A DNA stretch of 64,000 nt from Acanthornis magna (taxonomy: Eukaryota; Chordata; Aves; Passeriformes; Acanthizidae), in assembly GCA_036785705.1 (NCBI GenBank), contig JAWUZG010001109.1:1-64000 (forward strand), written 5' to 3'. Below the pieces are notes generated by a model. That model made no database searches, was not told the origin of the DNA, and saw nothing but the letters and a program-made list of their open reading frames with translations. Made by a program: the position numbers and the translations under genes. The first letter of the stretch is position 1, and each line of letters begins with the position of its first letter. Of the stretch, positions 22,022 to 33,199 are shown piece by piece.

Positions 22022-24948
22022 GGTGGCCATGAAGTTGCCTGCAGCCAACCTGCTCCTCCTCAAGCAGCTGCTGGCACTGCTGCAAGACATCGGCCAGCAC
22101 ACATCCAGCAGCCGAATGAGCTGCAGCAACCTGGCCATCTGCCTGGGGCCAAGCCTGCTGAGCCCACCGCGAGAGGAGCAGCTGCACTTGGAGGCCATGC
22201 TGGCCGAGAATGACAAGGTAATGCTGTCCTCAGCAGCCGGCTGCAGCCTGGCCAGCCCACGGCAGCTTGGCTGCCCAGAGGTGCCTGTGCCTGGCAGTGC
22301 CTCTCTGCAGCCAAGGCTGGTGCAGGAGCTGCCTGCAAGAGCTGCCCCTGCAAGAGGCAGTGCCTTGTGTGCAGAGGCAAGGCTCAGCAGTGATGGCAGG
22401 TGCTGCTTGGCACGCTGTCAGGCCCCAGGGCTGAGAGCAAGGCATTCCTGTGTGCAGGTGAAGGTGCTGGTGGATTACATGATGCTGAATTTGGAGGAGA
22501 TCTTCTGGGAGGAGACTGCTGGCTGGGAAGAGTCACCTGCACCCCCAGAGATATGCACAGGTAGGAGCAGGAAGGGAGGCTTGTCCCAGCCCTGCAATGG
22601 AAGTCCCAGCAATCTCTGCATCCAGCAGACAAGTGGCATAGGGCTTCCCTGTGAGTTTAGCTTTCTTTGTTCTTGTCTTCCGAGACATTGCTTGGCTGCA
22701 CGTGCTTTTGCTTTCTAGAGCTGCGCCAGGAAAAGCAAAGTGGCCCTGCAAGCCAAGACAGTGAGGAGCCCCAGGCACAGAGCTGTCCCTGTGCACTCAC
22801 CTGGCTGCCAGATACGCAACAAGAAGAAGACGGCACAGAGCCCACGCTGCTGCAGGCCCAAAAGGCAGAGGTATGTCACCTGCACACACCTGGGCACAAT
22901 GCGTCCTGGACAGGCGGGGACTTCCTCTTGAGTCCAGGGGAGCTGTTGTGCCTCCTGCTGACAGCCCATCTCTGGAGCCTTTCGCATTCCTTGCTTCCTT
23001 CCTTCCTGCTTGCTTTCTTCCTTCCTTCCTGCCTGTCTGCCCCTGCATTGACACATGCAAGTGCAAACTGCTCAGGTTGCTTCTGCAATGCTTTAGGCAG
23101 GAGCCTCAAGATTGGAAAAAAGACTTGCAAATGAAAGCAGCAGCGGCGAGCATAGTCAGTTTGAGGGAGCTTGTGCTCAGGTGCCAGCTCATGCCAGCTG
23201 CCTCCAGTCTCCTTGGGGGCAGCTATACCGTGCAAGTGAGAGGGAGCTGATGCAAAGCAATGTGTTTCTGTGCAGCTAAGGGGTCTATTTGGCAATTGTT
23301 GCTTATTCCTCCAGGCTGTCTCTTGCCACCTCTCACCTCCACAATTTCTGCTTTTGCCATCTCCGGATTTGCCTCCAAGCACCCGCAATTCCTCCACAGA
23401 GTCCCTGGCAAAGGCTGAAGCCCTGACGTGCCCTTCTGAGTCAAGCAGGTAAAATCTGCTCACAGATGCTCCAAGAAGAAGAGACTTAGCTCTTGGCTCC
23501 TGCCTTTCCCTAGCTAATCCAACTTTGCATGTAACAGCTTGCAGGGTACCCCCAGGCAGAAGAGAAGGGAAGGAAATGACAGTGAGAAGAGGCCTGGGTA
23601 GGTGACAGGGACTATGAGCCAGCAAGGAAGAACAGGAAGAGTGGCAGCAGAAGACTCAGACAATGCAGCGCCAGGAAGAGCAAAGTGGCCCTGCAAGCCG
23701 AGCAGACGAGCAGCCCCAGGCAAAAAGATGTCCCCATGCATGTCCCTCACTGCCAGACATCTGCCAAGGAGACGGCGCAGAGACCGTGGTGCTGGAGAGC
23801 CCAAAAGGCAGAGGTATGTCAGCTGCACACCCTGGGCACAATGCGTCCCAGACAAGTGGGCACTTTCTCACGAGGCCAAGAAGCTGCTGTGCCTCCTGCT
23901 AACAGCTCATCTCTTCCTTCCTTCCTGCCTTCATGCCTTCATGCCTTCATGCCTTCCTTCCTTCATGCCTTCATGCCTTCATGCCTTCCTTCATGCCTTC
24001 ATGCCTTCATGCCTTCATGCCTTCCCTGCCCCTACACTGACACATGCTACTGCAAACTGGACGGGTTGCTTCTGTAATGCTTTAGGCTTTAGTTCTTCAT
24101 CAGTGGACAAAAGACGGTCATATTAAAGCAGCAGGGGGGTCATGGCCAACTTAAGGGGGCTTGTGCTCAGATGCCAGCTCATGCCAGCTGCCTGCAGTCT
24201 CCCTGAGGGCAGCTGTACTGTGCGACTGAGAGGGTGCTGATGAAAAGCAGTGTCTACTCTGTGCAGCTAAGAGAGTGATTTTGCAATCCATGCCTTACTC
24301 CTCCAGGCTTTCTCTTGCCACCACTCACCTCCACAATTTCTGCTTTAGGCGCGTCCAGATTTGCCTGCAAGCACCTGCAAGTCCTCCACAGTGTTCCTGG
24401 CAAAGGTCAAAGCCCTGACGAGCCCTTCCGAGTCAAGCAGGTAAAAGCAGCTCACATATGCCCCAACAAGAAGAGACTTAGCTCGTGACTCCTGGCTATG
24501 CCTAGCTAATCCAACCATGCATGGAAAGGCTTGCAGGCTACCCCCAGGCAGAGGAAAAGAGAAGGAAAAGAGCAGAAGAAGAGACCTGGGGAAGAAACAG
24601 AGAATACCAGACAGTAAGGAAGAGGTGGAAGAGAGACAAAAGAAGTCTCAGACAATGCAGGACACTGTGGCAGCTCAAGAAGCTCAGGTATGGATGTGCC
24701 AGGCTCTGCTGCCCACCTTTCCCTCTGCACTGCCCCAAGTCAGCCCAAGGCACTGGCAAGGGCCAGCAAGGGTTGCTGCTGTGCATGGCTTGGCGAGAGC
24801 TCCATGGCAGCTCTGCAGGGGCTCTGCAGCCCTTGGCTTCCTACATGGCCATGTGCTTGTACCTCTGCAGGTCGATTGCTGTGCATGGAGCAAAGTAGAT
24901 AAGGGAGAGGCTGTGAAGATGGGGCAGCCGCACTGCCTCTTTCTCTAG
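22022..24948 (+). pseudogene. RhoGAP 3' cassette A2 (exons 11-16, rearranged)
   Basis: Exon 11 is 22022-22217 and exon 12 is 22458-22560, both open and in the same phase as in gene A. Exon 13 is 22719-22870, 3 bp longer and in frame. Exon 14 has lost its acceptor (CTTTAGGC became CTTTTGCC near 23351). A fused exon 15/13 follows, ending at 23813, then a second exon 14 (24349-24440), a longer exon 15 (24537-24687) and exon 16 (24871-24948, stop TAG). No exons 1-10 precede it, so on its own it lacks the PH domain and the arginine finger. It may serve as an alternative 3' end for gene A or be a decaying duplicate. Confidence 0.75.
23913..24025. repeat. CCTTCATG/CTTC tandem repeat in cassette A2
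   Basis: Repeats of CCTTCATG mixed with CTTC lie in the intron after the fused exon. The same intron carries pure CTTC in A3 and CTTC/CTCC in A5. Confidence 0.9.
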
Positions 24949-25155
24949 TTCGAGTCCCAGCTGATAATAGTTAAGGGTTTTGAGATCACCTCTTCATTCT
25001 GGAGGTCTTTCTTACGAAAGTTGGAGGTCCATAGTTATTGAGGTTGGTGTCTTGGTATTTGAGAGGGAGATGCTGCTTTTGCCCTCTTTCCACACTCTGC
25101 TGCATCTGTGGGAAACCTGGTCCTGGTGATGAACATTGCGTTCCTCTTCCCTCAG

Positions 25156-28100
25156 GGTGGCCATGAAGTTGCCTGCAGCCAACCTGCTCCTCCTCAAGCA
25201 GCTGCTGGCACTGCTGCAAGACGTCGGCCAGCACACATCCAGCAGCCGAATGAGCTGCAGCAGCCTGGCCATCTGCCTGGGGCCAAGCCTGCTGAGCCCA
25301 CCGCGAGAGGAGCAGCTGCACTTGGAGGCCATGATGGCCGAGAATGACAAGGTAATGCTGTCCTCAGCAGCCAGCTGCAGCCTGGACGGCCCACGGCAGC
25401 TTGGCTGCCCAGAGGTGCCTGTGCCTGGCAGCGCCTCTCTGCAGCCAAGGCTGGTGCAGGAGCTGCCTGCAAGAGCTGCCCCTGCAAGAGGCAGTGCCTT
25501 GTGTGCAGAGGCAAGGCTCAGCAGTGATGGCAGGTGCTGCTTGGCACGCTGTCAGGCCCCAGGGCTGAGAGCAAGGCTTTCCTGTGTGCAGGTGAAGGTG
25601 CTGGTGGATTACATGATGCTGAACTTGGAGGAGATCTTCTGGGAGGAGACTGCTGGCCAGGAAGAGTCACCTGCACCTTCAGAGATATGCACAGGTAGGA
25701 GCAGTAAGGGAGATTTGTCTCAGCCTGGCACTGGGGGTCCCTGCAATCTCTGCATCTAGCAGACAAGTGGCATAGGGCTTCCCTGTGAGTTTAGCTTTCT
25801 TTGTTCTTGTCGTCCGATGCATCGCTTGGCTGCATTTTGGTGCTTTTGCTTTGCACAGCTATGCCAGAAAGAGCAAAGTGGCCCTGCAAGTAAAGACAAA
25901 GAGGAGCCCCAGGCACAGAGCTGTCCCCGTTCACTCTCCTTGCTGCCTGATAGGCAACGAAAAGGCAGCACAGATCCCATGCTGCTGCAGGCCCAAAAGG
26001 CAGAGGTATGTCAGCTGCACACACCTGGGCACAATGCATTCTGGACAGGTGGGGACTTCCTCTTCAGTCCAAGGGAGCTGTTGTGCCTCCTGCTGACAGC
26101 CCATCTCTGGAGCCTTTCGCATTCCTTGCTTCCTTCCTTCCTGCTTGCTTTCTTCCTTCCTTCCTGCCTGTCTGCCCCTGCATTGACACATGCAAGTGCA
26201 AACTGCTCAGGTTGCTTCTGCAATGCTTTCGGCAGGTGCCTCATGATTGGAAAAAAGACATGCAAATGAAAGCGGCAGTGGCGAGCATAGTCAGTTTGAG
26301 GGAGCTTGTGCTCAGATGCTAGCTCATGCCAGCTGCCTCCAGTCTCCTTGGGGGCAGCTGTACCGTGCAAGTGAGAGGGGGCTGATGCAAAGCAATGTGT
26401 TTCTGAGCAGCTAAGGGGTCTATTTGGCAATTATTACTTAGTCCTCCAGGCTGTCTCTTACCACAACTCACCTCCACAGTATCTCCTCTAGGCACCTCCA
26501 GGTTTGCCTCCAAGCACCTGCAAGTGCTCCACAGAGTCCCTGGCAAGGGCTGAAGCCCTGATGAGCCCTTCTGAGTCAGGCAGGTAAAAGCAGCTCACAG
26601 ATGCTCCAAGAAGAAGAGACTTAGCTCGTGGTTCCTGCCTTTCCCTAGCTAATCCGACTCTAACAGCTTGCAGGGTACCCCCAGGCAGAAGAGAAGGGAA
26701 GGAAACGACAGTGAGAAGAGGCCTGGGTAGGTGATGGGCACTATGAGCCAGCAAGGAAGAAGAGGAGGAGTGGCAGCAGAAGACTCAGACAATGCAGCGC
26801 CAGGAAGAGCAAAGTGGCCCTGCAAGCCGAGCAGACGAGCAGCCCCAGGCAAAAAGATGTCCCCATGCATGTCCCTCACTGCCAGACGTCCGCCAAGAAG
26901 ACGGCGCAGAGACTGTGGTGTTGGAGAGCCCAAAAGGCAGAGGTATGTCAGCTGCACACCCCTGGACACAATGCATCCCAGACAAGTGGGCACTGTCTCA
27001 CGAGGCCAAGAAGCTGCTGTGCCTCCTGCTGACAGCCCATCTCTTGCTTCCCTCCTTCCTTCCTTCCTTCCTTCCTTCCTTCCTTCCTTCCTTCCTTCCT
27101 TCCTTCCTTCCTTCCTTCCTTCCTTCCTTCCTTCCTTCCTTCCTTCCTTCCTTCATTCCTTCCCTGCCCCCACACTGACACATGCTACTGCCAACTGGAC
27201 AGGTTGATTCTGTAATGCTTTAGGCTTTAGTTCTTCATCAGTGGACAAAAGACGGTCATATTAAAGCAGCACAGGGGATCATGGCCAACTTGAGGGGCTT
27301 TGTGCTCAGATGCCAGCTCATGCCAGCTGCCTGCAGTCTCCTTGGGGGCTGCTGTACTGTGTGCATGGGGGCTGATGCAAAGCAGCGTCTGCTCTGTGCA
27401 GCTAAGGGAGTGATTTGCAGCTGATACCTTCCTGTTCCAGGCTGTCTCTTGCCACTGCTCACCTCCACAATTTCTGCTTTAGGCACATCCAGATTTGCCT
27501 CCAAGCACCCACGCTCCTCCACAGAGTCCCTGGCAAAGGCTGAAGCCCTGACAAGCTCTTCCGAGTCAAGCAGGTAAAAGCAGCTCACAGATGCTCCAAG
27601 AAGAAGAGACTTAGCTTGTGACTCCTGGCTATGCCTTGCTAATCCAACCATGCATGGAAAGGCTTGCAGGCTACCCCCAGGCAGAGGAAAAGAGACAAAA
27701 ATGAAAGCAAGTTGAGGCCTGGGCAGGAGACGGGGACTACGAGCCAGCGAGGAAGAGGCAGAGGAGAGGCAGCAGCAGATACAGACAATGGAGGAGGCTG
27801 CAGCAGCTCAAGAAGCTCAGGTATGGATGTGCCAGGCTCTGCTGCCCGCCTTTCCCTCTGCACTGCCCCAAGTCAGCCCAAGGCTCTGGCCAGGGCTGCT
27901 GCTGGTCAGGGCTTGGCAAGAGCTCCATGGCAGCTCTGCAGGGGCTCTGCAGCCCTTGGCTTCCTCCATGGCCATGTGCTTGTACCTCTGCAGGAGGAGT
28001 GCTGTGCGCGGGACGAAGCTGCCGAGGGAGAGGCTGTGAAGATGGGACAGCCGGAGTGCCTCTCCCTCCAGTTCTGTTTCCAGATGTTTATAGTTATAAT

Positions 28101-28161
28101 TTGTGAGAAAAAGATTTCATTCTGGAGGCCTTTCTTTCCAAAGTTGGAGGTCCATGGATAT
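25156..28161 (+). pseudogene. RhoGAP 3' cassette A3, with lost exon 16 stop codon
   Basis: Exon 11 (25156-25351) and exon 12 (25592-25694) are intact. The exon 13 acceptor changed from GCAGAG to GCACAG at about 25858, which shifts the splice by 2 bp and breaks the frame. Exon 14 is 26492-26583. A fused exon 15/13 ends near 26942. A second exon 14 (27483-27573) is 91 bp instead of 92, a frameshift. Exon 15 is 27727-27820. Exon 16 starts at 27994, but TTCTAG has become TTCTGT, so the frame runs on through the spacer into cassette A4. Confidence 0.75.
27051..27165. repeat. (CTTC)n microsatellite in cassette A3
   Basis: More than 100 bp of nearly pure CTTC. The minus-strand KEGRKEGR-type ORFs here are repeat products. 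Confidence 0.95.
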
Positions 28162-28281
28162 CGAGATAGGTCTATTGCTATTTGCAGAGGGAGGTGCTAC
28201 TTTTTCCCCTTTTTCCCCCACTGTGCTGCGCATGTGGGCAACATGGCCCTGCTGATGACCATTGTCTTCCTCTTCCCTCAG

Positions 28282-30270
28282 GGCAGCCAAGAAGTTGCCT
28301 GCAGCCAACCTGCTCCTCCTCAAGCAGCTGCTGGCACTGCTGCAAGACATCGACCAGCACACATCCAGCAGCCGAATGAGCTGCAGCAACCTGGCCATCT
28401 GCCTGGGGCCAAGCCTGCTGAGCCCACCGCGAGAGGAGCAGCTGCACTTGGAGGCCATGATGGCCGAGAATGACAAGGTAATGCTGTCCCCAGCAGCCAG
28501 CTGCAGCCTGGCCGGCCCACGGCAGCTTGGCTGCCCAGAGGTGCCTGTGCCTGGCAGCGCCTCTCTGCAGCCAAGGCTGGTGCAGGAGCTGCCTGCAAGA
28601 GCTGCCCCTGCAAGAGGCAGCGCCTTGTGTGCAGAGGCAAGGCTCAGCAGTGATGGCAGGTGCTGCTTGGCACGCTGTCAGGCCCCAGCGCTGAGAGCAA
28701 GGCTTCCCTGTGTGCAGGTGAAGGTGCAGGTGGACTTGATGATGCTGAATTTGGATGATATCTTCTGGGAGGAGACTGCTGGCCAGGAAGAGTCACCTGC
28801 ACCCACAGATATACACACAGGTAGGAGCAGGAAGGGAGGCTTGTCCCAGCCTGGCACGGGGTCCCAGAAATCTCCACATCCAGCAGACAAGAGGTGCAGT
28901 GTTCACTTTTGGATTTTTCTTTGTGTATTCTTGTCTTCCAAGACATTGCTTGGCTGCATTTTGGTGCTTTTGCTTTCTAGAGCTGTACCACAGAGACCAA
29001 AGTGGCTCTGCAAGCCAAGACAATGAGGAGCCCCAGGCACAAAGCTCTTCCCATTCATCCCACTCGCTGCCAGATGTCTGCCAAGTAGAAGGCACAGAGC
29101 CCATGCTGCTGCAGGCCCAAAAGGCAGAGGTAGGTCAGCTGCACATACCCAGGCACAAAGAATCCCAGACAGGCGAGCACTTTCTCATGAGGCCAAGGGA
29201 GCTGTTGTGCCTCCTGCTGACAGCCCATCTCTTGAGCCTTTCTCATTCCTTACTTCCTTGCTTGCTTCCTGCCTGCCTTGCAGTCCCTGCACTGACACAT
29301 GCAAGCGCAAACTGCTCAGGTTACTTCTCCAATGCTTTAGGCACGTGGACAAGAGCCTTGCAAATGAAAGTGGGAGGTGGGGAAATGTACACTTGAGGGG
29401 GCTTGTGCTCAGATGCCGGCTCATGCCAGCTGCCTCCAGTCTCCCTGGGGGCAGCTGAACCGTGCGAGTGGGGGCTGATGCAAAGCAGCGTCTGCTCAGT
29501 GCAGCTAAGAGAGTGATTTTGCAGCCAATGCCTTACTTCTCCAGGCTGTTTCTTGCCACCTCTCACCTCCATGATTTCTGCTTTAGGCACCTCCAGATGT
29601 GCCTGCAAGCACCCGCAAGTCCTCCACAGTGTTCCTGGCAAAGGCTGAAGCCCTGACGAGCCCTTCTGAGTCAAGCAGGTAAAAGCAGCTCACATATGCC
29701 CCAACAAGAAGAGACTTAGCGCGTGACTCCTGGCTATGCCTAGCTAATCCAACCATGCATGTAAAGGCCTACAGGTTACGCCCAGGCAGAGGAAAAGAGA
29801 AGGAAAAGACCCCAAGAAGAGGCCTGGTGAAGAGACAGAGAATACCAGACAGTAAGGAAGAGGAGGAAGAGAGACAAAAGAAGTCTCATACAATCAGGAC
29901 ACTGTGGCAGCTCAAGAAGCTCAGGTATGGATGTGCCAGGCTCTGCTGCCCACCTTTCCCTCTGCACTGCCCCAAGTCAGCCCAAGGCGCTGGCATGAGC
30001 CGGCAAGGGCTGCTGCTGTGCAGTGCTTGGCAAGAGCATCGTGGCACTCTGCAGGGCTCTGCAGCCCTTGGCTTCCTACATGGCCATGTGCTTGTGCCTC
30101 TGCAGGAGGAGTGCTGTGCACAGAGCAAAGCGGCCAAGGGAGAGGCTGTGAAGATGGGGCAGCCGCACTGCCTCTCCCTCAAGTTCCAGCTGATTATAGT
30201 TAAAAGTTTTGAGATCACCTCTTCATTCTGGAGGCCTTTCTTACAAAACTTGGAGGTCCAGAGTTACTGA
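28282..30270 (+). pseudogene. RhoGAP 3' cassette A4 (simple exons 11-16)
   Basis: Exons are 28282-28477, 28718-28820, 28981-29129, 29587-29678, 29775-29924 and from 30106. Exons 11-14 are open and phase-compatible with exon 10 of gene A. Exon 15 is the longer form but 150 bp instead of 151, a 1-bp deletion that changes the reading frame of the tail. In the normal exon 16 frame the usual TAG is replaced by CAG, extending the ORF to TGA at 30268-30270. This is the least rearranged of the extra A cassettes. Confidence 0.7.
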
Positions 30271-30384
30271 GGTAGGTGTCTTGGTATTTGAGAGGGAGAT
30301 GTTGCTTTTGCCCTCTTTCCACACTCTGCTGCATCTGTGGGAAACCTGGTCCTGGTGATGAACGTTGCCTTCCTCTTCCCTCAG

Positions 30385-32162
30385 GGCAGCCAAGAAGTTG
30401 CCTGCAGCCAACCTGCTCCTCCTCAAGCAGCTGCTGGCACTGCTGCACGACATCGGCCAGCACACATCCAGCAGCCGAATGAGCTGCAGCAACCTGGCCA
30501 TCTGCCTGGGGCCAAGCCTGCTGAGTCCAGCACAGGAGGAGCAGCTGCACTTGGAGGCCATGATGGCCGAGAATGACAAGGTAATGCTGTCCTCAGTAGC
30601 CGGCTGCAGCCTGGCCAGCCCACGGCAGCTTGGCTGCCCAGAGGTGCCTGTGCCTGGCAGTGCCTCTCTGCAGCCAAGGCTGGTGCAGGAGCTGCCTGCA
30701 AGAGCTACCCCTGCAAGAGGCAGTGCCTTGTGTGCAGAGGCAAGGCTCAGCAGTGATGGCAGGTGCTGCTTGGCACGCTGTCAGGCCCCAGGGCTGAGAG
30801 CAAGGCTTCCCTGTGTGCAGGTGAAGGTGCTGGTGGATTACATGATGCTGAACTTGGAGGACATCTTCTGGGAGGAGACTGCTGGCCAGGAAGAGTCACC
30901 CACACCCACAGAGATATGCACAGGTAGGAGCAGGAAGGGAGGCTTGTCCCAGCCTGGCACTGGTGGTCCCAGCCATCTCCGTATCCAGCAGACAAGTGGC
31001 ATAGGGCTTCCCTGTGAGTTTAGCTTTCTTTGTTCTTGTCTTCCGAGACATTGCTTGGCTGCACATGCTTTTGCTTTGCAGAGCTGCGCCAGGAAAAGCA
31101 AAGTGGCTCTGCAAGCCAAGACAATGAGGAGCCCCAGGCACAGAGCTGTCCCTGTGCACTCACCTGGCTGCCAGATACGCAACAAGAAGAAGATGGCACG
31201 GAGCCCACACTGCTGCAGACCCAAAAGGCAGAGGTATGTCAGCTGCACACACCTGGGCACAATGCGTCCTGGACAGGTGGGGACTTCCTCTTCAGTCCAA
31301 GGGAGCTGTTGTGCCTCCTGCTGACAGCCCATCTCTGGAGCCTTTCACATTCCTTGCTTCCTGCTTGCTTGCTTGCTTCATTCCTTCCTGCCCGCCTGCC
31401 CCTGCATTGACACATGCAAGTGCAAACTGCTCAGGTTGCTTCTGCAATGCTTTAGGCAGGTGCCTCATGATTGGAAAAAGACTTGCAAATGAAAGCAGCA
31501 GCGGCGAGCATAGTCAGTTTGAGGGAGCTTGTGCTCAGGTGCCAGCTCATGCCAGCTGCCTCCAGTCTCCTTGGGGGCAGCTGTACTGTGCGAGTGAGAG
31601 GGAGCTGATGCAAAGCGATGTCTTTTCCGTGCAGCTAAGGGGTCTATTTGGCAATTGTTACTTATTCCTCCGGGCTGTCTCTTGCCACCTCTCACCTCCA
31701 CAATTTCTGCTCTAGGCACCTCCAGATTTGCCTCCAAGCACCTGCAAGTGCTCCACAGAGTCCCTGGCAAAGGCTGAAGCCCTGATGAGCCCTTTTGAGT
31801 CAAGCAGGTAAAAGCAGCTCAGAGATGCTCCAAGAAGAGACTTATCTCATGGCTCCTGCCTTCCCCTAGCTAATCCGACTTTGCATGTAACAGCTTGCAG
31901 GCAGGCAGAAGAGAAGGGAAGGAAACGACAGTGAGAAGAGGCCTGGGTAGGTGACAGGGACTATGAGCCAGCAAGGAAGAAGAGGAGGAGTGGCAGCAGA
32001 AGACTCAGACAATGCAGCGCCAGGAAGAGCAAAGTGGCCCTGCAAGCCGAGCAGACGAGCAGCCCCAGGCAAAAAGATGTCCCCATGCATGTCCCTCACT
32101 GCCAGACATCTGCCAAGAAGACGGCGCAGAGACCGTGGTGCTGGAGAGCCCAAAAGGCAGAG
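30385..32162 (+). pseudogene. RhoGAP 3' cassette A5
   Basis: Exons 11 (30385-30580), 12 (30821-30923), 13 (31082-31233) and 14 (31716-31807) are all open and in phase. A fused exon 15/13 ends at 32162. Instead of a second exon 14/15 there is a CTTC/CTCC repeat, a 47-bp LTR stub and then the terminal exon. Exons 11-13 with their introns form one open frame from exon 11 to about 31324. Confidence 0.7.
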
Positions 32163-32260
32163 GTATGTCAGCTGCACACCCTGGGCACAATGCGTCCCAG
32201 ACAAGTGGGCACTTTCTCACGAGGCCAAGAAGCTGCAATGCCTCCTGCTGACAGCCCATC

Positions 32261-32390
32261 TCTTCCTTCCTTCCTTCCTTCCTTCCTTCCTTCCTTCCTT
32301 CCTTCCTTCCTTCCTTCCTTCCTTCCTCCCTCCCTCCCTCCCTCCCTCCCTCCCTCCCTCCCTCCCTCCCTTCCTCCTTTCCTTCCTTTT
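32261..32390. repeat. (CTTC)n(CTCC)n microsatellite in cassette A5
   Basis: CTTC units turn into CTCC units near 32327. The tract ends exactly at an LTR terminus. Confidence 0.95.
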
Positions 32391-32437
32391 TGTCGTGGGT
32401 TTGACCCTGGCTAAATGCCAGGCACCTACAACATCTG
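32391..32437. mobile_element. 47-bp LTR stub
   Basis: It begins TGTCGTGGGTTTGACCCTGG and matches the LTR start at 57578 for about 47 bp, then the match ends. It is a truncated LTR terminus abutting the microsatellite. Confidence 0.75.
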
Positions 32438-32560
32438 AGGGTGATGGCAGCACTGGGTGGCTAGATGGCCTTGGAGGGTCTGAAGGGACTGGGGGGGCTG
32501 CGGCTGTGGTGGGGCTGAGGGCACACTAGACGTGGCTCAGGATTCCCTTTGCTTTCCAGA

Positions 32561-33179
32561 TCTTCATTTGCTCTCCATTTCCACAAGGGCTGCTTTGTGC
32601 GGGACCAAGCGACCGAGGGAGAGCGTGGGGAAATGGGCCGGCCGGCTTCCCTCTCCATCTTGTCCTACCCATCCATGTATCCAGTTATCTTTCTGCCTGT
32701 AGATTGTTATCTTTCTGTATTCCTCAAGTTCTATTTGTGTATGTATAGAGCTAGATAGCTATTCCAGTATATTTATTGAATTACAGGTTTATGGAAGTTA
32801 AGTGGGTACACTGGTATTTGTATAGATACGTAAAATTTCACTCTGTGTATAGTTATTTTTATACAGATGTCAATATATTTATATACCATAGACTGTTATG
32901 TTCAGACATGTATAAAATCCAATGTACACATTTGTAGATTTGTACATGTTAGTTCCTGCTCTGTGCATATTTAGATGGTTCAAGCAATGTTTGGTTCTCT
33001 ATATACATACTTATACATACATATATGTGCACTATTTTGAAACCTATAATATACTTGATTATGAAATGGATATTTGTGTCTTTCCATATGGTCAGCAGAG
33101 TTGTATCATTCTGTAGCCAGCTTTTACCTAAAATTGATCATTGTACATAAGCAGCGAGTTCATAGCAATCTGTAATAAA
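32561..33179 (+). other. Terminal exon and AT-rich 3' UTR of the RhoGAP A array
   Basis: After TTTCCAG at about 32560, the stretch GTGCGGGACCAAGCGACCGA and following, with GAGGGAGAGC, aligns with RhoGAP exon 16 of the A3 type. The frame continues to a stop at 32756-32758. An AT-rich tail (TATTTATAGATGTGTA-type) follows, with AATAAA at 33174-33179, the first convincing poly(A) signal downstream of gene A. Confidence 0.6.
33174..33179 (+). terminator. Poly(A) signal AATAAA of the RhoGAP A array
   Basis: AATAAA at the end of the AT-rich UTR-like stretch, followed by a T-rich sequence. Confidence 0.65.
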
Positions 33180-33199
33180 CTTTCTTTATTTTTTAAACT

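Noticed and set aside
27051..27183. Minus-strand ORFs made of KEGR repeats
   Set aside because: They are translations of the CTTC microsatellite; no exon signals.
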